Source: CAVVGZ01 sp963841845
Lineage (GTDB): Bacteria; Chloroflexota; Anaerolineae; Anaerolineales; Anaerolineaceae
NCBI GenBank assembly: GCA_963841845.1
Contig: CAWJEG010000013.1
Location: forward strand, 310,001-374,000
DNA length: 64,000 nucleotides
Direction of reading: 5' to 3'
In this document: positions 36,889 through 46,530 of the stretch, in pieces
Layout of the letters: every line of letters begins with the position of its first letter
How positions within the stretch are numbered: the first letter of the stretch is position 1
Translations under genes and position numbers: made by a program
Notes under the pieces: model-generated
The model's input: only the letters and a program-made list of their open reading frames with translations
The model's database searches: none
Told to the model about the DNA's origin: nothing

Positions 36889-37766
36889 TTCGATTGCTCC
36901 TGCCCAGCCAGATTACTGGCAATCCTGTTTAATAATCGCCGAACAAGCACATCTGACATTTTTCTGCGATAATCGGCGGATCCGCGGATATCATCAATGG
37001 GTCGTGTGGATTCCGAGGCAAGCCTGCCAGCTTCCATTATTACCGCTTCAGTTAATATTTTCCCTTTAAGGTAATCCTCAGCTGGATATGACCGGATTGG
37101 TCTTGGGGCAACAGCGCCAAGCGCAATCCTGGCACGGCTAACTTGTTGTAGTTCATCAATCTCAACCAGGAGTGATGTACTTATGATTGAGCAAACCATA
37201 CCTTTCCGCAAACCGATTTTTTCAAATCCTCCGGCACTATTTTTTGAAGGAATTTGCCATCGAATCGAAACCAGAAGTTCATCCGGCTGGCGGACAGTCT
37301 TATTAACACCCACAAAGAATTCATCTATCGGAACAAAACGGGTCTGATTAATTGATCGCAGTTCCATCTCAGCCCCCAATGCCAGTAAAGGCGGAGCAGT
37401 ATCAGCGGCAGGGGAAGCATCCACAAGATTACCACCGGCAGTTGCCAGGTTCCGGATCATCGGTGTGGCAAATTTCGCTGCACCCTCATGGAGCGGAACA
37501 CCAAACTGGGCAACCAATTCGTTTTTCAAAATATCTGCCAGCTTGGTGGCACTCCCAAGGATGATCGTATCCCCTTCTCGTTTAATGCCGGTAAGTTCCT
37601 TCAGCATTCCCAGTTCAACTAATAATTCCTTTTGGCTTCCGTTTTGTAATTCAAGCACGATATTGGTCCCCCCGGCCAGAGGTTGAGCTTTATCTTTCTT
37701 TTCTGAAAGAATATACAAAGCCTCATTTATACTATTTGGCACTACCATATCAATTTCCCTCAGCAT
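36879..37766 (-). CDS. Molybdenum hydroxylase FAD-binding (medium) subunit
   Basis: 295 aa, CoxM/XdhB-like. The FAD motifs AQPLAGGTNIVLEL (PLAGGT) and RNLATAGGNLVDASPAADTA (TxGGNL..ASPxAD) are intact. The C-terminal CO_deh_flav_C domain contains ARIALGAVAPRPIR. It is the first of the three hydroxylase genes in transcription order and follows the enolase-superfamily gene by 67 bases. Confidence 0.95.
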   Translation of the reverse strand: MLREIDMVVPNSINEALYILSEKKDKAQPLAGGTNIVLELQNGSQKELLVELGMLKELTGIKREGDTIILGSATKLADILKNELVAQFGVPLHEGAAKFATPMIRNLATAGGNLVDASPAADTAPPLLALGAEMELRSINQTRFVPIDEFFVGVNKTVRQPDELLVSIRWQIPSKNSAGGFEKIGLRKGMVCSIISTSLLVEIDELQQVSRARIALGAVAPRPIRSYPAEDYLKGKILTEAVIMEAGRLASESTRPIDDIRGSADYRRKMSDVLVRRLLNRIASNLAGQEQSKWN

Positions 37767-37833
37767 GCCTACCTCCTAAAATAAAATCAATAAAACTGGA
37801 AATTTCAAACATATCCATCATTAATTATATGGA

Positions 37834-38994
37834 TTATTCTATTTGGAATTTATCTAACCAGTTCGGATCAACCTCAAATCCAAACCCCGGCCTGCCATTA
37901 ATTACAAGACAGCCCTCAGTAAATGAATCCTCTAATGAAGGACCATCTAAAATATGATAATGTTCTGGAATTAAATAATTGAAACATTCCAAAAATGCGA
38001 AATTGGGAATACACGCTGCCAGATGGGCGGATACTGCCGTAAGGTAAGGACTGGCACAGTTATGAAATGCAAGGCGGATTCCAAATGGCTCAGCAAATGC
38101 AGTTATCTTTTTTGCTTCCAGGACCCCGCCACAATTTCCGAGATCCGGCTGGATAAAATTAACACATTCACTTAATATTGTGTCTTTAAATCCATATCGG
38201 GAATAAAGCCTTTCGCCTGTCGCCAGCGGAATGGATAAATGGGTGGATATTTGCCTGAGTCCACTGATATTAAATGGTTCAGCTGCTTCCTCAATCCAGT
38301 AAATATCAAGATCTTCTATTTGATTTCCAAAATGAACCACAGCATCCGGGGTCAATACTGTGCTTAAATCAATCATCAATTCAATATCAGGTCCAACCGC
38401 TTTCCTGACAGCTTTTACCCGCTCAACCGCCAGCTTCTCGGTATCTCTGGATGCTGTACGGAGTTGCGGAATTTCAAAAAGATTCAGCTTTCTATCACCA
38501 ACAGGGGTGGTAAAAGGATACATCTTGAGCGCTTTATGTCCATCCCGTACAGCTATTTCTGCACGGTTTGCATATTCACCGGGTGAATTAGCATCCAGGG
38601 TCCACCCATTGGAATAGACATTGATCTTTTCCCTCAGTTTCCCGCCCAACAATTGATAAACTGGCACATTTAAGGTCTTGCCCTGAATATCCCACAATGC
38701 CTGTTCAATTGCGCTGACTGCAGAATAAATAATTGCTCCTCCGCCTTTCATCCAAAACGCCAGGTCATAAATCCTTGATAAAAACGCCTCAATTTCACTG
38801 GCATCTGTTCCTATAAGGTACTTATTCGCTAATTCCTGAATCATTGCACAAACCGAGACTGCCCCAACTCCGTATGCAATCCCTGCTTCGCCAATCCCGC
38901 TGATACCCTCGTTCGTATCAATTTTTACAAATACAGGATGCCGGCCCCCCAATTGAGTTAAGTAGACTTTAACTTTTTTGATAGTTTGATTCAT
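37834..38994 (-). CDS. Mandelate racemase / muconate lactonizing enzyme-type protein (enolase superfamily dehydratase)
   Basis: 386 aa. The capping domain opens with KKVKVYLTQLGGRHPVFVKI and GISGIGEAGIAYG. The barrel has the Lys motif DGHKALKMYPF, metal ligands in ELMIDLSTVLTP (Asp), IYWIEEAAEPF (Glu) and PLATGERLYSRYGF (Glu), then LAFHNCASPYLTAVSAHLAA with the catalytic His. The pattern (ATGERLYSRYG and an acidic-sugar-like His) is closest to the galactonate/gluconate-type dehydratases, but family substrates vary widely. A TTG at 39006 is an alternative start. Its place between transporter and hydroxylase genes suggests it acts in the same breakdown path. Confidence 0.88.
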   Translation of the reverse strand: MNQTIKKVKVYLTQLGGRHPVFVKIDTNEGISGIGEAGIAYGVGAVSVCAMIQELANKYLIGTDASEIEAFLSRIYDLAFWMKGGGAIIYSAVSAIEQALWDIQGKTLNVPVYQLLGGKLREKINVYSNGWTLDANSPGEYANRAEIAVRDGHKALKMYPFTTPVGDRKLNLFEIPQLRTASRDTEKLAVERVKAVRKAVGPDIELMIDLSTVLTPDAVVHFGNQIEDLDIYWIEEAAEPFNISGLRQISTHLSIPLATGERLYSRYGFKDTILSECVNFIQPDLGNCGGVLEAKKITAFAEPFGIRLAFHNCASPYLTAVSAHLAACIPNFAFLECFNYLIPEHYHILDGPSLEDSFTEGCLVINGRPGFGFEVDPNWLDKFQIE

Positions 38995-39025
38995 GTGATT
39001 TATCAATAACAGAAAATTATGAAAA

Positions 39026-39049
39026 CAGCCTCGCTGGTAAACGAGGCTG
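39026..39049 (-). terminator. Hairpin after the DUF3830 gene, probable partial terminator
   Basis: CAGCCTCG (39026-39033) pairs with CGAGGCTG (39042-39049) around an 8-base loop, with TTTTC following on the minus strand. The short U tract suggests incomplete termination inside the operon. Confidence 0.5.
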
Positions 39050-39056
39050 CGAATAT

Positions 39057-39492
39057 TTATTCAATAAACCGGCTAAACTTGACTATCTCAGCACCTTTCA
39101 TGGATATGCGTGAGCCAATTTGATCCAGTTCATCCAGCTTTTCATTAATCTTCCCAAACACATTAATGGGCTGTTGATAATCAATAGCATACCCGCGCGA
39201 TACAAAAAAATCGCCTGTGGTTATGTATATTTCATCAGGAATATTGTAAATTTCCTCTTTAACAAGGAAACATAAAGATCCGGGGTAGATTGCCACCGTT
39301 CTCTGGTTTTCTTTTGGAACGGTTAAATCCTGGGGTAAAGTGACGATTGCTTCACCGGAGGTTGAGCTGTGGTGAAATTCATATTCAAAAGGTAATTTAT
39401 CGGCAATAATTTTGCAGGTTTTTGGAGCCTTCTTTTCATCAAGCACACGCGGTGAAGACTCCGCCCTTTTCAAATTCAATTTTAATGCGCAT
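39057..39492 (-). CDS. DUF3830 cyclophilin-like protein, frameshifted near 39450
   Basis: The uncorrected frame starts with a weak TTG at 39479. The true N-terminus lies in another frame from the ATG at 39492: MRIKIEFEKGGVFT. Removing one base within 39448-39453 joins it to RVLDEKKAPKTCKIIADKLP and gives 144 aa. The AxKAPKTC segment, STSGEAIVTLP and TVAIYPGSLCFLV match DUF3830, a family with a cyclophilin-like fold of unknown function. It sits between the binding protein and the enolase-superfamily gene. Members are often found with small-molecule amidases and ABC importers, which supports a catabolic or substrate-binding role here. Confidence 0.82.
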
Positions 39493-39518
39493 GAAATAAA
39501 TCCTTTCGGCTGATTAGA

Positions 39519-39555
39519 CAGAAGGTGGTGGTAATTGTTTTACCACCACCTTCTG
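39519..39555. promoter_or_regulatory. Perfect 16-bp intergenic hairpin after the binding-protein gene
   Basis: CAGAAGGTGGTGGTAA (39519-39534) pairs with TTACCACCACCTTCTG (39540-39555) around TTGTT. No U tract follows on the minus strand. Such hairpins after binding-protein genes commonly stabilise the upstream mRNA end and raise binding-protein yield relative to downstream genes. That reading is inference. Confidence 0.6.
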
Positions 39556-39567
39556 TTGAATGGAAAA

Positions 39568-41338
39568 TTATTTAGGAGTTACGTAGACATTATGCATGCC
39601 AAGGTGATAGTAAGGAACACGGGAATATCCAAGTTCATTGACTGATAATCCTTTTACCCACGGTTTCCACATTTGAGCATGGCCCCAATGATACAGGAAA
39701 AGCGCACCGACTTCTTTGCTCAGCAGTTCGTTGGCATCTTCATACATCTTGGTGCGTTCCTCAGCATTGTCCCAACCGGCTGCCTTCTCGGTCAGTTCAT
39801 TGAATTCTGCATTATTCCAATCCTTGTGCCGTCCGAGATTCGGGTTGAAGATGTTCAGGAAGTTGGAAGGATCCACATAATCAAACTCCCAGTTATCAAT
39901 ACCAAAATCAATCTTGCCTTCTCCCCGGTCTGTATTATATATATCAGCATCCAACGGCCGTAAGGTGATATTAACCCCAAGGTTTTCTTTGAGCATGGCT
40001 TGGACCATTTCTGCAGTTCTTATCTTTGTTTCATCGTCCGTCTTGACTGCCAGCTCAACTTCCGGGAATCCAGCTCCGCCCGGGTAACCCGCTTCCGCAA
40101 GTAATGATTTTGCCAGTTCGACATCCAATTCCTGGTATTGGTTCAAGGCATCCGGTACGTAGGATGGGAACCCAACAGGCAGCAAACCATATGAAGGATC
40201 TCCGAGGCCGTCATAGATTACGCTGATTAAAGCCATCGCGGTCAATAGCATGTGCGAAAGCCTGCCGAACTTTGATATCATCAAATGGTTTGACGGTAGG
40301 ATCAACATAAATATAACGGGTAGCAAAATACGGGAACGCATATAATTCATGCCGCAGGACCGGATCTTCTTTTACATACCGGTAGGTTACCGGAGTAACA
40401 GGGGTAATATCCTGGTCAGCAAATAGACCATCCACCTCACCTGCCTGGTAAGCCGGGAAGTCATTTTTACCGTCGCTTGGTTTGAAGATGAATTTCTGGA
40501 TGTAAGGTGTATGTTCACCAACATAGAATTCATTCGGTTCAAGCACAATCTCTCGGCCTGGTTCGTATTTTGTCATCTTCCAGGGACCGTTTGATAAGGC
40601 CGTCGCTGGATCCATGGACCAATTGGCTCCCACTTTTTCTACCACGTTCTTTGGTACTGGAGCGCTGGTCGGGAATGCCATGATCTCCGGCAGGTAAAGG
40701 GCTTTTGCCTCGGTGGTGATTTCCAGGGTGTAATCATCGATTGCTTTTACGCCAAGTTCATCTGGTGGGACCTCGCCATTAACAACTTTGTTGGCGTTCT
40801 TAATATCACTATAGAACCAGGTAAACGTCCCTCCAGTTTCCGGGGTTAATTGGCGTTTTAGCGAGTATTCAAAATCGCCAGCTGTTACCGGTGAGCCGTC
40901 ACTCCATTTCGCATCCTTACGCAAATTGAAGGTCCAGGTAAGGCCGTCCTCTGAAAGGCTCCAGTCTGTGGCGACACCCGGAACAGGTTTATTATTGACA
41001 TCCATCATGACCAGGCGCTCCCAAAGGAAAACCGCTCCACAGGATTTGCTGGTTTCATAAAAACTGGCAGCGATGTCCATATGTTTCCCTTCCACGCAAG
41101 GGAGGGTCAATACCTGTTCTTCCGGCGGAGCAGCATCAACTGGCATGGCTTTGCCCCAGATATTTGTTACAGGACCTTTTTCTACTTCAACTACTTTTTC
41201 CACTTCTACTTCAACTTCCTTAATAACTTCTACTGTTTCCTGAACAGTTACAACCTGTGGAGCTGCAGGTGCACAGGACGTTAAAAGCAATACTGTAACG
41301 ATCAATAAACCAAATAACTGATACCACTTAGTTTTCAT
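39568..41338 (-). CDS. Peptide/oligopeptide-type ABC transporter substrate-binding lipoprotein, frameshifted at about 40233
   Basis: 589 aa after correction. A lipoprotein signal (LFGLLIVTVLLLTSCAPA) leads to a Val/Glu-rich linker. The SBP_bac_5 domain has VATDWSLSEDGLTWTFNLRK, DAKWSDGSPVTAGDFEYSLK and GPWKMTKYEPGREIVLEPN. The first frame ends at VRQAFAHAIDRDG; the second continues ALISVIYDGLGDP. One extra C in CC (40233-40234) explains the break. Family 5 binding proteins bind peptides, nickel, opines or other ligands, so the ligand cannot be read from sequence. It is downstream of two permease genes in the same operon. Confidence 0.92.
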
Positions 41339-41436
41339 TGTGTTCCCTTCTCCTAATTAGTTTTGGTTTTATTTTATTGTTAGTACTTTAAATACCCTGT
41401 CGAAATTTTTTTCCTTCACCTCCTGATGAAAAATAA

Positions 41437-42318
41437 TTATCGATCAACTCCTCTTGGTGAAAGCGCATCCTGTATCCCGTCTCCAACAAAAGTAAAGGCC
41501 AGAATGGCGAAACCCAATGTTAGTGCAGGGAATACAGGCAAATGCCAGTAAGCCTGAATGGCCAGGTAGTACTCTCCAACCATTTGACCCCAGCTGGGTG
41601 TCGGGGGAACAACACCAATACCAAGAAAACTTAATCCTGCTTCACGAAAAATAGCCGCTGGTATCCCTACCGTAACCGCCACGATAACCGGTGCAATGGA
41701 ATTTGGTAGGATGTGATTAAAAATTTCTCTCCTGTTCGATACGCCAATGGAGCGGGAAGCCAGCACATAATCCCGCTGCCGCAGGGTGAGGAATTGCCCG
41801 CGCACCAACCTGCAGATCGGCGGCCAGGCTACAATCGCCATCGCAATAAATACGTTGGAATAGCCTGGACCTAACGCCACCATGATTAGGATTGCCAGCA
41901 TCAAACTGGGAAATGCCATGAAGAAATCAACCAACCTGGTCACTGCCAGATCAATGTAACCTCCATAATATCCGGCTATAGCACCAAGTGGCAAACCGAT
42001 CATCAAAGCAGATGCCTGGACAAGTAACCCGATACTGATGGAAACAAGGCCGCCGTAAAGGATTCTGCTCAGCATATCTCTCCCCAATAAATCGGTCCCC
42101 ATTGGGTGCTTCAAGGATGGCCCTTCACCTATAGCTGTATAATCTTGTTTTTCAAACGGATATGGCGCTATGACTGGGGACAGAATTGTAACGGTAATCA
42201 AAATCACCGATGATATAAGACCAAAAACAGCCATTTTATTTTTTGAAAATCGATAGATCGCATCCTGCCAGAATCCTCGTTTTTTCAGGGCAGCCCGAAA
42301 TTTTTTTTGTGAAAGCAT
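41437..42318 (-). CDS. ABC transporter permease, DppC/OppC type
   Basis: 293 aa with six hydrophobic segments. The N-terminal OppC_N region is RFSKNKMAVFGLISSVILIT; the signature HPMGTDLLGRDMLSRILYGG is present. The EAA loop, which contacts the ATPase, reads ASRSIGVSNRREIFNHILPN. It pairs with the DppB-like gene (10-base gap). No ATPase gene follows, so the transporter must borrow ATP-binding subunits encoded elsewhere. Confidence 0.94.
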   Translation of the reverse strand: MLSQKKFRAALKKRGFWQDAIYRFSKNKMAVFGLISSVILITVTILSPVIAPYPFEKQDYTAIGEGPSLKHPMGTDLLGRDMLSRILYGGLVSISIGLLVQASALMIGLPLGAIAGYYGGYIDLAVTRLVDFFMAFPSLMLAILIMVALGPGYSNVFIAMAIVAWPPICRLVRGQFLTLRQRDYVLASRSIGVSNRREIFNHILPNSIAPVIVAVTVGIPAAIFREAGLSFLGIGVVPPTPSWGQMVGEYYLAIQAYWHLPVFPALTLGFAILAFTFVGDGIQDALSPRGVDR

Positions 42319-42328
42319 GTATCCCTTC

Positions 42329-43265
42329 CTAATTACTAAATTGAATCCTGGGATCTATGAACGCATAAAGGATATCTGTGATCAGATTGACTACACTGAG
42401 CAACACGGCAAGAAGGATGGTTGTTCCCATAATCATGGTGTAATCCCTGTTAAATATACTGGAAGTAAAGAATGATCCAAGGCCGGGAATCCTGAATATC
42501 GTCTCGATATAAAAAGATCCGGTTATCACATCGGCAAAAATTGGCCCTAGAATTGTAATAATTGGGATGAGTGCATTTTTTAAACAGTGCCTGATGACAA
42601 CATTCCTGCCGTTCAATCCTTTCGCATGTGCAGTTCTGACATAATCTTCACCAAGCACTTCTATCATTGAAGACCTTGTGTAGCGGGCAATCTGGCTCAT
42701 AGGCAAAAGAGAAAATGCAATTACTGGCATGACCCAGTATTTGGGTCCTTCCCAACCGCTTGTTGGCAGCCATTTCAATAGAACCCCGAATATAACAACC
42801 AGCACAACGGCAACCACGAAGTTTGGGAACACAGTTCCCCCAACTGCCATGGATGTTGTAACGTAATCAATTGGAGTATTTTGATGGAGGGCGGCATAAA
42901 TTCCCAATAATAGTCCAAAAACCAGAGCAAGGGTGAATACAACCATTCCCAATTTAAAGGATTCACGCCAGGTACGGCCAATCAACTGTATGACAGTTTC
43001 ATTCGGCCTGGCAAAGGATTGCCCGAAATCAAGATGCATGGCTTTCCATACGTAATTGACATATTGAACTGGTACAGGTTTGTCTAATCCGGCTTTTTTG
43101 AGAACTTCTTTTCTCACTGCCTCGGGCATTGGCATACCCCGTTCACCACCCTCCAGGTCAAAAGGTCCACCAGGTATGGAGTGCATCATTAAAAAAACAG
43201 CCAGCGATAGGAAAAAGAGAGTAAAAAACAAACCTATTACATCGTAAGAAGATAAACCGTGACAT
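42329..43265 (-). CDS. ABC transporter permease, DppB/OppB type, frameshifted near 43247
   Basis: 311 aa after correction. The ATG at 43265 (site GGAG) encodes MSRFIF; removal of one base in TTCTTAC (43244-43250) joins it to YDVIGLFFTLFFLSLAVFLM. This restores the 22-residue spacing to MHSIPGGPFD seen in DppB proteins. The EAA loop is RTAHAKGLNGRNVVIRHCLK. Further membrane segments and IETIFRIPGLGSFFTSSIFN complete the family pattern. It begins 7 bases after the stop of the preceding M24-like gene, indicating one transcript. Confidence 0.92.
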
Positions 43266-43272
43266 TGTCTCC

Positions 43273-44445
43273 TCAGATGCTTGCTATTGGAATATATGGT
43301 TCACGCCAGTCTTTATACCAACCAGCCAGCCTGCTGCCGTCATCTGTTATTACAAAAGTATCTTTCATCCAAAAAAATGCGCCGTCCCCGGTTTTGATGA
43401 TCGGGCAGATTATCAGGACCATATTAGGCAGCAATATCGTTTCATCACTATCAGTAATGAATGGCGGTTCCTCTGGCGTTACACCGACTCCATGACCAAA
43501 AGGAACATCCGCCATTAATGGTATCCCTGCCGCAATAGCATTTTTCAGTACATATTTATAAACCTCGTTGATTGCAAGCCCCGGTCTTAAACTTTCAACA
43601 ATCCAATCCCTCACGATCATCCACTGTTGGTAAATCTCATCCTGCTCTGTTGTTGGTTCTCCGGCAGTCATAATACGTGTGGCATCCGACCAATACCCGT
43701 TACGGCAAGCTTGCATCCGCATCCTTACCAGGTCACCTGCCTTGAATGCACGCGTCCGCGAATAGCCAAAAACCGGCGGCATTGGCCATATCCTTTTTGT
43801 ATCACTGCCGGCTGCCACATGTGAAGCTGCGTGGTAGCCAACCAGGTCCAACTCCCTTTCAGTAGTATGGACCCGAATTTCCTCAGCCAATGTCAATGCG
43901 GTTTGATAGCGGTCGATGGTTACATGATGAATGGCTCCATTAATGCCATGATCAGTGTCCAATGCTATTTTCTCCAAATGCTCCAATTCCTGCGGCGTTT
44001 TAACCATCCGTAACGCATTAATCCACTCATCACAAGAATCCCATTCGGCAGGTTTAATGGCGTCCTGCAGAATTGAATAAAAATCATGAGATATTTTTTC
44101 TATATCAATCCCAATTTTTGGAACCTTCGTCAGGAGGTTGTTTATCTCTCCCTGGAGGATTTGTACAATTCCGTCCATTCGATCACTGCTTGCATTGTAT
44201 GGCAGAATTTGATTGATCCATGTGGAATTACGGACCGTCGATTCCCACTCAGCCGGACAGATCAGTACTGGATCATCCTCTTTTGGCCAATAAATTATTA
44301 ATTTCTGACCACGTCGGGCATTTGAAAAAGGGAGAAAAATCCCGCTCAGAAATTGGGCATTATCGGTTCCATTGATAACAACAGCGTCAAAATCGGAATT
44401 ATTGACTGTTTCAATTACTTTTTCTTTTATTCCAAGATGTTTCAT
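43273..44445 (-). CDS. M24-like (creatinase/prolidase fold) protein with degenerate metal site, copy A
   Basis: 390 aa. The N-terminal creatinase domain and the C-terminal pita-bread domain are both recognisable, for example NGYWSDATRIM and VPFGHGVGVTPEE. Of the five metal ligands of aminopeptidase P or prolidase, I align only two as conserved (the Asp of WSDATR and the His of FGHGVG). The first Asp is replaced by Arg in RMRMQACRNGY, the Glu of TIEPG by Cys in IICPI, and the last Glu by Lys in WMKDTF. It may be a metal-free hydrolase like creatinase, or a binding protein. It lies between copy B and the permease genes. Confidence 0.85.
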   Translation of the reverse strand: MKHLGIKEKVIETVNNSDFDAVVINGTDNAQFLSGIFLPFSNARRGQKLIIYWPKEDDPVLICPAEWESTVRNSTWINQILPYNASSDRMDGIVQILQGEINNLLTKVPKIGIDIEKISHDFYSILQDAIKPAEWDSCDEWINALRMVKTPQELEHLEKIALDTDHGINGAIHHVTIDRYQTALTLAEEIRVHTTERELDLVGYHAASHVAAGSDTKRIWPMPPVFGYSRTRAFKAGDLVRMRMQACRNGYWSDATRIMTAGEPTTEQDEIYQQWMIVRDWIVESLRPGLAINEVYKYVLKNAIAAGIPLMADVPFGHGVGVTPEEPPFITDSDETILLPNMVLIICPIIKTGDGAFFWMKDTFVITDDGSRLAGWYKDWREPYIPIASI

Positions 44446-44463
44446 GCTTTACCTATCCTATTT

Positions 44464-45745
44464 TTAGCCATGTCGTGCAGAATTGCCAACAAGTTGATAA
44501 AGCTGATCCCAATTTTTATACCAGCTCAACAGTCTTGGAGAATGATCCGTAACTTCAAATGTCTCTTTTGAACAAATCAATTCTCCGTTTTCAGTTTTTA
44601 TGTAGATTGCGAGAACAACCACCATTCCTGGTTGCAGGACTGTTTCATCATCATGGCTCAAAAAAGGAGCTTCCCTTTCACTTACCCCAACTCCATGCCC
44701 AAAACCTGCTTCTATTAAATAAGCTGATGCCTTCAAGAGCCGATAGTTCATCAATATGTTCATAAACCTCACTGCACTTTCTTCCAGCAATCAGCCACTC
44801 AGCAGCTGAATTTTTCAGAGAAATATATTCCTTATAGATTTTCACCTGATCTTGCGATGGGTGTCCGACAACAAAAACCCGGCCTCCACTTGACCAGTAT
44901 CCACGGTGGTGATTTGTTACTTCAGACCGAATCCAATTTCCCTCTTCAAAAATTCCCTCCGGTGGTTTGTAAAGGAGATTCATATCTTTTCCCTGCAAGG
45001 TGACTATATTACCCGTACCAGAGCCTCCAAACTCACCTACATGAACGCGGATACGTTCCGTAAATTCCCAAAGATCGTAGCCTAAAGGATCATGAACATT
45101 ACCTTCTGAGTGGTTTAAAGCACTGACAATGGCTCGATCTGTTTGACGGCACGCCTCCTCTAAAAGGCGCAATTCAGACTTCGTTTTTATCATGCGCACA
45201 TCTTTTAAGTTATTTGTAATCGGGATAAACTGGTATTTTCGAAGGCACTGGACGGATTCATATAATTTTTGTGGCCACCCGTCATCATCCACCCCTATTC
45301 TTGATTCCGGTTGCAGATATTTATCCAAATATTCGGTCAATTTATCGACAAGGTTGCTGTAAGAACCATTTTTCTGAAAAGTAAAGGGCTGTACATTGCC
45401 TTCCCAACCCTGGTCTTTTACCAGGTCAACCCAATCCGGTTCACAAAAAACGGCATGCTTCTTATCATCCCGGCTAATAACAGCTGTAACCAATTTATGA
45501 GGATAGTTTTCTACAAACGGTAAGTCCACTCCAGTGGCATAAGTGAAATTATCAGGATCAGAGAGGATTAGCATATCCAGATCAATTTTCATCATGATGG
45601 AATTCAATTTTGCTAAAATTTCTTCCCTTTCAGCCTTTGAAAACGTAAACAGGCTTGTCACAAGGGAATCTCCTTTGGATTCAATGGCCCGCGTGGACCG
45701 TTCCATACGGATTGTGCGATTTTCTTGAGGTAATGCATCCTTCAT
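44464..45745 (-). CDS. M24-like (creatinase/prolidase fold) protein with degenerate metal site, copy B; frameshifted near 44735
   Basis: 426 aa after removing one base near 44733-44738. The first frame ends ...EHIDELSALEG; the second continues KASAYLIEAGFGHGVGVSE. An N-terminal creatinase domain (MILSDPDNFTYATG-like region, LDMLILSDPDNFTYATGVDL) is visible. The metal site is even more eroded than in copy A: YWSSGGR replaces SDxTR, VVLAIYI replaces TIEPG and CSKETF replaces RxEDT. The His of GFGHGVG remains. AAGGAG precedes the ATG. It is first in the operon after the regulator and is separated from copy A by 18 bases. Confidence 0.83.
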
Positions 45746-45843
45746 TGATCAAAACTCCTTACAATCAGGTTTTTATCTGGTTGGGTTAGCCCAGAATATT
45801 TTTTCTCTAAAATTTATAAAACAGCCAAATTCTTATTATTATT

Positions 45844-46530
45844 TCATATTTGGGACAACTTTTTATACTTAATTGGATTTGTTGCTTGTTGCGTTAGTTT
45901 TGGATCTTTTGCGATAATACCGGTAAGAATTTCTTTATGGATTTGATAGGTATACGCCATCCCAGCAGGTTTTTCATTCGATTTGTGGATCATCTCTTTT
46001 ATTATATTGAGAATTAAATAATACATCTTTTCAAGGACTTCATTCTTTGAGGCTTTGGCAACAGCCAGATGAAAACGGATATCTGCTTTGGAGAATTTAT
46101 CAACATCCTCTTGTAATTGAGCACTTTTCATATCCATCAGGATATCCTGGAGTTCCTGAATTTCTTCCTGGGTTGCTCGCTGTAACGTCATCTCTGTCAG
46201 GGCAGTCTCAACCACCCCCCTTGCCTCATAGAATACCTCAGGATCGACATCAGAAAAATTGGAACGAAAGGCTTTTTCACTGGAGAAAATTTCCATTGCA
46301 TCCGGAAGGATGATTGTACCTCTGCCTGGTGTAACCTCAACCATGCCAACATGTGAGAGCGCTTTTATCGCTTCACGGATTGTTGAAAGTCCAACCCCAA
46401 ATTTTTCGGCTAGCTCTTTTTGTGGCGGTAATAATCCGCCGGGAACAATTTCGCCCGACCAGATCATTTTTTGTATCCGGTCAATTACTCGATCCGTAAG
46501 ATCATCTCTTACCAGGTTATCTTTTTCCAC
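45844..46530 (-). CDS. FadR-subfamily GntR transcriptional regulator
   Basis: 228 aa, starting with GTG. Winged helix: DRIQKMIWSGEIVPGGLLPP, then ELAEKFGVGLSTIREAIKAL and GMVEVTPGRGTIIL. The all-helical FCD effector domain has EARGVVETALTEMTLQRAT, DIRFHLAVAKASKNEVL (metal-binding Asp and His) and YQIHKEILTGIIAKDP (His). The last 15 residues do not match the usual AxxAMxxHL end very well, so a late frameshift cannot be ruled out. It heads the catabolic operon and probably represses it until an acid substrate or intermediate binds. Confidence 0.88.
   Translation of the reverse strand: MEKDNLVRDDLTDRVIDRIQKMIWSGEIVPGGLLPPQKELAEKFGVGLSTIREAIKALSHVGMVEVTPGRGTIILPDAMEIFSSEKAFRSNFSDVDPEVFYEARGVVETALTEMTLQRATQEEIQELQDILMDMKSAQLQEDVDKFSKADIRFHLAVAKASKNEVLEKMYYLILNIIKEMIHKSNEKPAGMAYTYQIHKEILTGIIAKDPKLTQQATNPIKYKKLSQI

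Noticed and set aside
34083..37766. Aerobic-type CO dehydrogenase (CoxLMS)
   Set aside because: The subunit set is right, but the large subunit lacks the AYxCSFR active-site loop; the corresponding region reads ASAFRGFG as in other molybdenum hydroxylases.
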